Shown here: piece after piece, positions 1 to 4,691 of the stretch
Layout of the letters: each line of letters begins with the position of its first letter
Numbering within the stretch: position 1 is the first letter of the stretch
Assembly: GCA_049433545.1 (NCBI GenBank)
Contig: JBMTEY010000143.1
Location: forward strand, 1-6,077
Direction: 5' to 3'
DNA: 6,077 nt
Source: Ga0077527 sp049433545
Lineage (GTDB): Bacteria > Pseudomonadota > Gammaproteobacteria > Burkholderiales > SG8-41
Notes under the pieces: model-generated
What the model was told of the DNA's origin: nothing
The model's database searches: none
The model's input: the letters and a program-made list of their open reading frames with translations, nothing else
Program-made: the position numbers and the translations under genes

Positions 1-403
1 AAAAATGGTTGTAGCCGACCTCGAACAGGTCGGCGATCGAGGCATAGGTGGCGATATGGCCGCCGAGTTCCGCGGCGCCGCGGTTGGCGCGCACCACCAT
101 CGCCAGCGCGTTCCAGCGCACGATGGCGGAGATGCGCGCTTCGATGTCGAGGTTGCCGGGGAATTGCGGTTGTTCCGACAGGGCGATCGAATTGCAGTAC
201 GGCGTGTTCAGCACCGGCGGCATCGGCACGCGTTTCGCCCGCGCCTCGTCGAGCAGCTTGCGCAGCAGGTAGGTCGCGCGTTCGCGGCCGCCGGACTCGA
301 TCAGCGAACTGAAGGCGTCCAGCCACTCGCGGGTTTCGACCGGATCAGGATCGGCGGGCATCACCCGCCAGAAGGCGGCGGAAAGATCGGACAGATTGGT
401 CAT
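1..403 (-). CDS. Pyruvate dehydrogenase E1-type (AceE-like) N-terminal part, cut by window edge
   Basis: Homodimeric-type, thiamine-diphosphate-dependent 2-oxoacid dehydrogenase E1 component, which decarboxylates pyruvate or a close 2-oxoacid and passes the acyl group to the lipoyl E2 subunit in the cytoplasm. Only the first 134 residues are visible; family members run to almost 900. Family signatures seen: DPVETREWLDAF (residues 20-31), NTPYCNSIALSEQPQFPGN (66-84, matching the NTI..EEQP.YPGN region of AceE), IVRWNA (94-99) and ELGGHIATYAS (112-122), whose His116 corresponds to the active-site histidine of the AceE GGHMASF motif. The ATG at 403 is chosen because GGAGG lies 7 nt upstream and the protein start fits the family. 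It diverges from an Lrp-type regulator, the arrangement of mdeB/mdeR in Pseudomonas putida, where the E1 homologue is linked to 2-oxobutyrate oxidation. It could therefore be a specialised paralogue rather than the main aceE. Family is confident; exact substrate is not. Confidence 0.92.
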   Translation of the reverse strand, partial: MTNLSDLSAAFWRVMPADPDPVETREWLDAFSSLIESGGRERATYLLRKLLDEARAKRVPMPPVLNTPYCNSIALSEQPQFPGNLDIEARISAIVRWNALAMVVRANRGAAELGGHIATYASIADLFEVGYNHF

Positions 404-410
404 GACACTT

Positions 411-433
411 CCTCCGCGCGCGGAGGCGCGCGC
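411..433 (-). promoter_or_regulatory. SD-containing palindrome with two alternative hairpins
   Basis: Positions 411-426 form a perfect 16-bp palindrome, CCTCCGCGCGCGGAGG. On the E1 mRNA its last five bases are the GGAGG Shine-Dalgarno (415-411) and its first five are the complementary CCUCC (426-422), giving a 6-bp GC stem with a CGCG loop that would hide the ribosome-binding site. Immediately upstream is GCGCGC (433-428), which can pair instead with GCGCGC (421-416), leaving GGAGG free. The two stems are mutually exclusive. The pairing is seen directly; a regulatory role is inference. Confidence 0.5.
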
Positions 434-482
434 ATCAGCGGGATGTTACGCGCAAGGCCGCGGAACAGGGTTTCGTATCTGC

Positions 483-512
483 TTGTTTATAAACATTATA
501 TAAGCATATAAT
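483..512 (+). promoter_or_regulatory. Candidate promoter of the Lrp-type regulator gene
   Basis: A perfect TATAAT sits at 507-512, with TTGTTT at 483-488 as a weak -35 at 18-bp spacing. Predicted transcription would start near 519, giving a leader of about 23 nt before the ATG at 542. The region is sharply AT-rich in a GC-rich window. The candidate -35 overlaps a 10-bp perfect palindrome, GTTTATAAAC (485-494), a possible operator for autoregulation, which is common in Lrp-family genes. Confidence 0.55.
495..500 (-). promoter_or_regulatory. Candidate -10 element for the divergent E1 gene
   Basis: The minus strand reads TATAAT at 500-495, a perfect -10 hexamer. No good -35 stands at 16-18 bp; a close match, TTTACA, lies at only 14 bp spacing, so an activator may be needed. 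Initiation would fall near 488, inside the GTTTATAAAC palindrome (485-494), with a leader of about 85 nt that carries the SD hairpin. This -10 lies within the spacer of the opposing candidate promoter, so the two polymerase sites overlap. Confidence 0.45.
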
Positions 513-541
513 TCTGTAAAATTATAAATTGAAAGCATAAA

Positions 542-1051
542 ATGCCGAATATTGAACTGGATGCAACAGACTGGAAAATCCTCGCCCGGCTCCAGGACGA
601 TGCGCGGCTGTCCAATGTCGAACTGGCGCGCGCGGTCAACCTGTCGCCGTCGCCCTGCCTCGCACGCGTACGCCGGCTGGAAGAGGGCGGCTTGATCAGC
701 CGTTACGTGACGCTGCTGGACGCGCTGGCGCTGGGGCTGACGGTGTCGGTATTCATACAGGTGCGTCTGGAGCGCCAGGTGGAGAAGGCGCTGGAGATAT
801 TCGAGCGCGCGATCGGCGAGCGGCCCGAGGTCATGGAGTGTTACCTGATGACCGGGGATTCCGACTACATGCTGCGGGTGATGGTCGCCGACGTGCAGGC
901 GCTGGAACGCTTCATCGTCGATTTCCTGGCGAAGATCCCGGGGGTGGGCAACCTGAAATCGAGTTTTGCGCTGAAGCAGGTCAAGTACAAGACGGCATTG
1001 CCGCTGCCGGGTGCCGCGCCCGCGGCAAAAGCGGGGCGCCGGAAAAAGTGA
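542..1051 (+). CDS. Lrp/AsnC-family transcriptional regulator
   Basis: DNA-binding regulator of the leucine-responsive (feast/famine) family, 169 residues against about 150-165 usually; the excess is a basic, alanine-rich tail (AAKAGRRKK). An N-terminal winged helix-turn-helix covers about residues 7-58, with LSNVELARAVNLSPSPCLARV as the HTH region and RRLEEGGLI after it. The RAM/AsnC effector domain spans about 66-142 and includes the GDSDYMLRV motif (105-113). SFALKQVKYKTALPL (141-155) is the typical C-terminal strand of Lrp-type members. The start has a weak GAAAG (531-535) 6 nt upstream. It diverges from the AceE-like gene, and local regulators of this family usually control the gene they diverge from, so E1 control by an amino acid or oxoacid effector is likely. 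MdeR of Pseudomonas putida is a possible functional counterpart, based on context only. Confidence 0.93.
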   Translation: MPNIELDATDWKILARLQDDARLSNVELARAVNLSPSPCLARVRRLEEGGLISRYVTLLDALALGLTVSVFIQVRLERQVEKALEIFERAIGERPEVMECYLMTGDSDYMLRVMVADVQALERFIVDFLAKIPGVGNLKSSFALKQVKYKTALPLPGAAPAAKAGRRKK

Positions 1052-1085
1052 CGTAAAGCGGGCGACGCGAAGCGGGTAAGGCGCG

Positions 1086-1102
1086 GAAGCGCTCAGCGCT
1101 TC
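1086..1102. repeat. Perfect palindrome over the infA stop codon
   Basis: GAAGCGCT (1086-1093) and AGCGCTTC (1095-1102) are perfect inverted copies around one base, placed between the convergent Lrp and IF-1 genes and including the IF-1 stop codon (1095-1093). As RNA it could fold as a 6-bp stem with a 5-nt loop on either strand. No U tract follows in either direction, so it is not a canonical intrinsic terminator, though it may still help end or protect transcripts. Confidence 0.4.
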
Positions 1103-1362
1103 TGGTAGAACGGGCGTGCGCCCGGCGGCGGGCCCGCGCGTTCGTCCTTGTGGCGGAAGCTGATGCGGCCCTTGCTCAGGTCATAGGGAGAGATTTCGAC
1201 CGTGACCTTGTCGCCGGCGAGGATGCGGATGCGGTGCTTGCGCATTTTTCCCGACGCATAGGCGGTGACCGCGTGGCCGTTTTCCAGCGTCACGCGGAAC
1301 ATGGTGTTGGGCAGCACCTCGTCGATGACGCCCTCGAATTCGACCATCTCTTCTTTGGACAT
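1093..1362 (-). CDS. infA: Translation initiation factor IF-1
   Basis: IF-1 binds the ribosomal A site on the 30S subunit and assists IF-2 and IF-3 during initiation. The 89 residues form one S1/OB-fold domain: EEMVEFEGVIDEVLPNTMFRVTLENGH (4-30) and then the diagnostic AYASGKMRKHRIRILAGDKV (44-53 being HRIRILAGDK) and SPYDLSKGRISFRHKD (58-73). E. coli IF-1 is 72 residues; the extra tail here (ERAGPPPGARPFYQKR) is proline- and arginine-rich, a longer form I associate with betaproteobacteria that often carry two infA genes. The frame is open further upstream, but ATG at 1362 is chosen because it matches the family start MSKEE and has AAGGG 6 nt before it. It lies 92 nt downstream of the cold-shock gene on the same strand and may be co-transcribed with it. 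Confidence 0.96.
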   Translation of the reverse strand: MSKEEMVEFEGVIDEVLPNTMFRVTLENGHAVTAYASGKMRKHRIRILAGDKVTVEISPYDLSKGRISFRHKDERAGPPPGARPFYQKR

Positions 1363-1394
1363 CTGCGGCCCTTGTTGAAATTGGAATGCGCGGC

Positions 1395-1410
1395 GCGCGG
1401 GGATCCGCGC
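1395..1410 (-). repeat. Short hairpin between cspA and infA
   Basis: GCGCGG (1395-1400) and CCGCGC (1405-1410) are inverted copies with a 4-nt loop, about 20 nt upstream of the infA Shine-Dalgarno (1373-1369). No U tract follows. It may shape the infA leader or mark a processing point in a cspA-infA transcript. Confidence 0.3.
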
Positions 1411-1428
1411 AACGCGCTGCTGGTTGCA

Positions 1429-1449
1429 GGCGGCCGTTGCCGGGCCGCC
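1429..1449 (-). terminator. GC-rich hairpin just after cspA
   Basis: GGCGGCC (1429-1435) and GGCCGCC (1443-1449) are inverted copies with a 7-nt loop, starting 5 nt past the cspA stop codon. On the minus-strand transcript the sequence after it is not U-rich, so full intrinsic termination is doubtful. A 3'-end stabiliser or partial attenuator allowing some read-through to infA is more likely. Confidence 0.3.
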
Positions 1450-1454
1450 CGGGC

Positions 1455-1664
1455 TCAGACTGCGGCCAGGTTGATGGCCGAGGAGCGTCCGTCCTGGCCG
1501 CGTTCGATGTCGAACGACACCTGCTGGTTTTCGGCCAGGGTTTTCATGCCGGCGCGTTCCACCGCGGATATGTGGACGAAGACATCCTTCGATCCGTCCT
1601 GCGGCTGGATGAAGCCGAAGCCCTTGGTCGCGTTGAAAAATTTTACGGTGCCGATGGTAGCCAT
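1455..1664 (-). CDS. Cold-shock protein, CspA family
   Basis: Small single-domain nucleic-acid-binding protein that melts or prevents secondary structure in RNA, in the cytoplasm. It is 69 residues, exactly the usual length, and consists of one cold-shock domain. RNP1 is KGFGFIQ (residues 14-20) and RNP2 is VFVHIS (28-33); the MATIGTVKFFNATKGFGFI opening is typical. The start at 1664 has GGAG (1675-1672) 7 nt upstream. A candidate promoter at 1794-1822 would give a leader of about 120 nt, a long-leader layout known from cold-inducible cspA genes. It is followed on the same strand by infA. Which paralogue it is (cold-induced, or constitutive like CspC/CspE) cannot be told from the protein alone. 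Confidence 0.97.
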   Translation of the reverse strand: MATIGTVKFFNATKGFGFIQPQDGSKDVFVHISAVERAGMKTLAENQQVSFDIERGQDGRSSAINLAAV

Positions 1665-1793
1665 GCTGCTTCTCCGAAGTGTGTGATGCGCGCCCGGGAT
1701 TGGACGCGCCATCAATTGACCAATTGGAGAAGACCAAACAGAGGCGCCCGGAACGGGCGCGAAGAATAGACTGACATCCAACCGCCGGCGCGG
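1665..1793 (-). promoter_or_regulatory. Long 5' leader of the cold-shock gene
   Basis: If transcription starts near 1787, the cspA mRNA has about 120 untranslated bases. They contain a perfect 7-bp hairpin, GCGCCCG (1744-1750) and CGGGCGC (1754-1760), with a 3-nt loop. They also contain two CAATTG hexamers (1713-1718, 1721-1726) only 2 bp apart, which create ATTGG/CCAAT motifs. Long structured leaders act as temperature sensors in E. coli cspA; a similar role here is inference. The rest of the 254-base gap up to 1918 holds the cspA promoter and the upstream region of the aminotransferase gene, in which I find no convincing plus-strand promoter. Confidence 0.45.
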
Positions 1794-1822
1794 AGTATGG
1801 GCGCTTGAGGGCTGATTTGCAA
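1794..1822 (-). promoter_or_regulatory. Candidate promoter of the cold-shock gene
   Basis: On the minus strand TTGCAA (1822-1817) and CATACT (1799-1794) are separated by 17 bp, each matching four of six sigma-70 consensus bases. This is the best-placed pair upstream of the gene. The start site would be near 1787. Confidence 0.45.
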
Positions 1823-1918
1823 GATGATTTTCCGGGCGGCAGGGCAGCGCACGGCGTTCGCGACCCGCGGATTTTTTGGTAGTGTCGGACATGTACCGAC
1901 CTCCGATGATGTGCGCCC

Positions 1919-3112
1919 ATGCCTGACAGGACTGATCTGCCGCTCCGCAAAGCCTGGCCGCTGGCGCGCCGCGTCGGCGCCATCGAGCCGTTTCATGTCA
2001 TGGTGCTGCTGGCACGGGCGAAAGAGCTCGAGGCCGCAGGACGCAGCATCATCCACATGGAAATCGGAGAGCCCGATTTTCCGACGCCCGAAGCGGTATG
2101 TAATGCTGGAGCGCGTGCAGTGTCCCGGGGCGACATGTTCTACACGTCGGCCAAGGGGATGACCGAACTGCGGCAGGCCATTGCCGGATTCTACGGGTCG
2201 CGCCATGGCGTAAAAGTCGACCCGCGCCGCATCATCATCACGTCGGGCGCCTCGGGCGCGCTGCTGCTGACCATGGCAGCGCTGGTCAATACCGGCGACG
2301 AGGTGCTGCTCGCCGATCCCGGTTATCCAGCCAACCGGCATTTCGTGCAGCTGATGGAAGGCGTGCCGGTGGGCGTCGCCGCGGGTCCCGACAGCAATTA
2401 CCAGCTGCGCTGCGCGCATCTTGAACAGCACTGGACTGCGCGTACCGCGGCGGCACTGGTGGCAACGCCGTCGAACCCCACCGGTACGCTGCTTACCGCT
2501 GATGAACTGCACTCGATGGCGCAGTTTGCAGCCGAACGCAACGGTGCGCTGATCGTCGACGAGATCTATCACGGCCTGGTCTATGACGGTGATGCGCGCA
2601 CGGTACTGGCAGTGCGCGATGACGTCTTCGTGATCAACAGTTTTTCCAAGTATTTCAATATGACCGGCTGGCGCCTGGGCTGGATGGTCGTCCCGGACCA
2701 GTATGTCGATGCCGTCGAGCGGCTGGCGCAGAATTTCTTTCTCGCGGCATCCACGCCCGCCCAGCATGCGGCGCTGGCGGCGTTCGAGCCGGAAACCCTG
2801 GCACTACTCGATGCGCGGCGTGAGGAATTCCGGGTGCGTCGCGATTTCCTGCTGCCGGCCCTGCGTGATCTCGGTTTTGGAGTTCCGCAGCTTCCGCAAG
2901 GGGCGTTCTATATTTACGCGAACTGTTCAAGTTTCACGACGGACAGCTTTGCCTTTGCGCGCGATTTGCTGGAGGAAGCGGGCGTGGCCATAGCGCCCGG
3001 TGTGGATTTCGGCACGCACGCGGCCGGCGAACACGTGCGCTTTGCCTACACCCAGCCGGTGGAAGTGCTGCGCGAAGGCGTGAAGCGGATCGCCGGGTTT
3101 CTGCGGAAGTAG
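1919..3112 (+). CDS. PLP-dependent class I/II aminotransferase
   Basis: Cytosolic fold-type I aminotransferase moving an amino group between an amino acid and a 2-oxoacid; 397 residues, normal for the aspartate-aminotransferase superfamily. Visible landmarks: MEIGEPDFPTP (47-57, substrate-side loop), YTSAKGMTELRQAIA (75-89), TSGASGALL (108-116, PLP phosphate contact), PSNPTG (184-189, with Asn186), DEIYHGL (214-220, with Asp214 pairing the PLP nitrogen and Tyr217), SFSKYFNMTGWRLGW (241-255, with Schiff-base Lys244) and VRFAY (373-377, Arg374 binding the substrate carboxylate). All catalytic residues are present. The start at 1919 fits family N-termini (ARRVGAIEPFHVM), but no clear Shine-Dalgarno precedes it. 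It is a stand-alone gene, convergent with the cysteine-cluster gene (7 nt apart), so context gives no substrate; aspartate, alanine or aromatic amino acids all remain possible. Confidence 0.93.
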   Translation: MPDRTDLPLRKAWPLARRVGAIEPFHVMVLLARAKELEAAGRSIIHMEIGEPDFPTPEAVCNAGARAVSRGDMFYTSAKGMTELRQAIAGFYGSRHGVKVDPRRIIITSGASGALLLTMAALVNTGDEVLLADPGYPANRHFVQLMEGVPVGVAAGPDSNYQLRCAHLEQHWTARTAAALVATPSNPTGTLLTADELHSMAQFAAERNGALIVDEIYHGLVYDGDARTVLAVRDDVFVINSFSKYFNMTGWRLGWMVVPDQYVDAVERLAQNFFLAASTPAQHAALAAFEPETLALLDARREEFRVRRDFLLPALRDLGFGVPQLPQGAFYIYANCSSFTTDSFAFARDLLEEAGVAIAPGVDFGTHAAGEHVRFAYTQPVEVLREGVKRIAGFLRK

Positions 3113-3119
3113 TAACCGT

Positions 3120-3665
3120 TTACGCTGCGAGGGGGCGGGACGGGGGAATCGCCGGGGCCGCGCTCATCGTGCCCAGGATGCGCATTGCGTCCCCCTCATG
3201 TTTTACGAATGATTCCCTGACTTCCTGCTGAAATTCCGGCGGACCGAAACCGTGGACGCTTTGCTGGCCGGTGAATTTTCCGTTGGCTCTCAGGTTTTCG
3301 GTCCAGATCAGCGGCCGGTTGTTGAGGGATGCATAATTCCTGAGCCAGGTCAGACTGCGCTGGGGAATGATTCTTCCGACGGGAACTGCAAGATCGACCT
3401 TCAGTCCGCGCCAGTTGCCGAATCCGTGCAGAACGATGAGTTTGGCGATGTCCGGTTTCATCCAGTCCGGCATTGCGCTGTCAGGCGAAATCCACCCGCA
3501 GACAAATTCAACGCAGGGATGCTGCGGCCTGTTCTCGTAAATGCGGCAACCCGTGCCGCTGCTGTGCGGGCAAGGCTTGCCCTGCCGCACTTCCTGGCCG
3601 TCAATTTTTATTTTCAGCCAGCCATCACAGCAGGCGGTACATGAACCACAGGTGCGCAGCGACAA
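3120..3665 (-). CDS. YkgJ-family CxxCxxCC cysteine-cluster protein
   Basis: Small protein with the putative zinc/iron-chelating cysteine cluster of the YkgJ/YcgN type; biochemical function is unknown. In 181 residues there are eight cysteines in the first third: C6, C9, C12 and C13 (CGSCTACC), then C32 and C40 (KPCPHSSGTGC), C51 and C56. The later ones sit in the family pattern C.IYENRP..C..F.C. The rest (residues 60-181) is a cysteine-free region without motifs I recognise. No in-frame ATG precedes the motif; an in-frame TAA lies 18 codons upstream, and the best start is TTG at 3665 with GGGA a few bases before it. GC content is about 56% over four hand-counted lines (240 bases), well below neighbouring genes, hinting at a different origin or weak codon selection. 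It is convergent with the aminotransferase and lies 189 nt downstream of tauE on the same strand. Confidence 0.85.
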   Translation of the reverse strand: MSLRTCGSCTACCDGWLKIKIDGQEVRQGKPCPHSSGTGCRIYENRPQHPCVEFVCGWISPDSAMPDWMKPDIAKLIVLHGFGNWRGLKVDLAVPVGRIIPQRSLTWLRNYASLNNRPLIWTENLRANGKFTGQQSVHGFGPPEFQQEVRESFVKHEGDAMRILGTMSAAPAIPPSRPLAA

Positions 3666-3854
3666 GATATCCCGGGCCAGTCGGTCGAATGAAAAGCCGA
3701 GATTACGTATATCGGCTTACTTCTGGCTTACGAGTTCATGCAAGATCCCCGATCGTCAGCATTTGAATGCCTGATCGGTGTAACTGCGTGACAAGATGAA
3801 CCCAGTCGAGACAGTCAGTGACAGGTGAACCGCGACTCACGACCCGGCAACGTG
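3666..3854. promoter_or_regulatory. Intergenic region upstream of the cysteine-cluster gene, with repeats
   Basis: This gap follows the tauE stop and precedes the cysteine-cluster gene (both minus strand). It contains an inverted repeat AAGCCGA (3694-3700)/TCGGCTT (3712-3718), with TATA-like sequence in the loop. A direct repeat GGCTTAC (3714-3720, 3725-3731) is spaced 11 bp, one helical turn. An imperfect repeat of GTGACAAGATGAACC (3788-3802) recurs at 3818-3831, 30 bp on. These could be regulator sites for the cysteine-cluster gene; no good sigma-70 promoter is evident. Confidence 0.35.
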
Positions 3855-4607
3855 TCAGGTGGTCGCGGCCCTGATCAGCAGAGAAATACCGTTGACTACC
3901 AACAGCGCGCCCATCACACGAACGACCGTCTGCTGCGACATGTTGAGGTGCAGGTGGTGGCCGGTCCAGACGCCCAATGCCATGACGGGAAGCAAAGCGC
4001 CGGCGGCGACCAGCGATGCCGGTGAGTAGAGTCCAGCGGCGATGAAGAGAGCGATGCGCGCGAGCGTGGTGAACATGAAAATCATCGGCACCGTGGCACG
4101 GATCTGCGTCGGCGTCGCGCCGCGGCCGGTAAGAAAAAACACGTAGATCGGACCGCCGATGCCGAATACCGCGGACGTGGCCCCGCCGAACATCCCCAGG
4201 GGCGCGCCTGACCAGTGCGGCAGCGGGAAACCCTTGCCGCGCTTCAGGATGTAGGACAGGCCGAAGAAGGTTACGAACAGTCCGAGCCCGCCGATCAGCA
4301 GTTCAGCATGCACGCGCACCAGCAGCCAGACCCCGCAGAGTATGCCCAGCGCCATGAACGGCAGCAGCAGGAAGATTTCGCGGCGCATCACGTCGGCGCG
4401 CAGCCGCAGTCCCATGTTGAATGCGCCCACGCAGTCGATGATCACGAAAAACGGCACCACGAATTTCAGCGGGAACAGGTGCGCGAGCAGCGGAACCGCG
4501 ATCAGCGTCGAACCGAAACCGGAAATGCCGAACACCACGTACGCCGCGAACACGATCAGCGGCGCGAGGATCAGGATTTCGGGTTGCAGCAGGTCGGTGA
4601 CCGTCAT
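3855..4607 (-). CDS. TauE/SafE-family membrane permease
   Basis: Inner-membrane protein of the TauE/SafE (formerly DUF81) family, whose studied members export sulfite, sulfoacetate or related organic anions. It is 250 residues, the normal length, with about eight hydrophobic segments (roughly 11-30, 32-46, 48-66, 78-98, 102-121, 135-160, 170-215 as two, 227-246). The family's two related glycine-rich repeats are seen: VFGISGFGSTLIAVPLL (25-41) and AVFGIGGPIYVFFLTGRG (146-163), the second followed by TPTQIRATVPMIFM. No taurine, cysteate or sulfur-oxidation gene is nearby, so the substrate is open. The ATG at 4607 has no Shine-Dalgarno, and a TATACT lies so close (4620-4615) that the mRNA may be leaderless. 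It is divergent from the histidine phosphatase, with 84 nt between. Confidence 0.92.
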   Translation of the reverse strand: MTVTDLLQPEILILAPLIVFAAYVVFGISGFGSTLIAVPLLAHLFPLKFVVPFFVIIDCVGAFNMGLRLRADVMRREIFLLLPFMALGILCGVWLLVRVHAELLIGGLGLFVTFFGLSYILKRGKGFPLPHWSGAPLGMFGGATSAVFGIGGPIYVFFLTGRGATPTQIRATVPMIFMFTTLARIALFIAAGLYSPASLVAAGALLPVMALGVWTGHHLHLNMSQQTVVRVMGALLVVNGISLLIRAATT

Positions 4608-4614
4608 CGCGCCG

Positions 4615-4631
4615 AGTATAACCGGTACAAT
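4615..4631. promoter_or_regulatory. Back-to-back -10 elements between tauE-like and phosphatase genes
   Basis: Minus strand TATACT at 4620-4615 would start transcription at about 4608, directly before the permease ATG (4607). Plus strand TACAAT at 4626-4631 would start near 4638 for the phosphatase. Neither has a recognisable -35 at normal spacing, so both are tentative. Confidence 0.35.
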
Positions 4632-4663
4632 TCAGCATTCTGGACGCAAGATTCCTTCACCAG

Positions 4664-4682
4664 CCACCAACCACCAACCACC
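4664..4682 (+). repeat. Heptanucleotide tandem repeat CCACCAA
   Basis: Two full copies of CCACCAA (4664-4670, 4671-4677) and a partial CCACC (4678-4682) lie 9 nt upstream of the phosphatase start codon, where a Shine-Dalgarno would be expected. The tract contains no G. It is short but could vary in copy number by slippage. Confidence 0.6.
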
Positions 4683-4691
4683 GTTTTCCTC

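Noticed and set aside
5..511. Plus-strand frame of 168 codons at the left edge
   Set aside because: Antisense to the AceE-like gene, runs across the divergent promoter region, and has no family resemblance.
1859..1877. CGCG-ACC-CGCG followed by six T, as a terminator before the aminotransferase
   Set aside because: The stem is only four base pairs and no gene ends upstream on the plus strand, so a real intrinsic terminator is unlikely.
1363..1983. N-terminal extension of IF-1 through cspA and its promoter
   Set aside because: IF-1 proteins start at MSKEE or MAKEE, and a good ribosome site precedes the ATG at 1362; the extension is an out-of-frame reading of cspA.
1712..2767. Long minus-strand open frame (351 codons) over the aminotransferase and cspA leader
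   Set aside because: It is antisense to a gene with every catalytic motif of its family, has no recognisable domain, and reflects high-GC third positions.
3825..4025. Small plus-strand frame after the intergenic repeats
   Set aside because: Most of it is antisense to the permease gene, and no ribosome site or domain supports it.
4215..4691. Upstream extension of the phosphatase frame
   Set aside because: It is antisense to the well-supported permease and very rich in Gln, His, Arg and Glu, typical of a shadow frame; the RHGE motif belongs near the N-terminus, as with the 4692 start.
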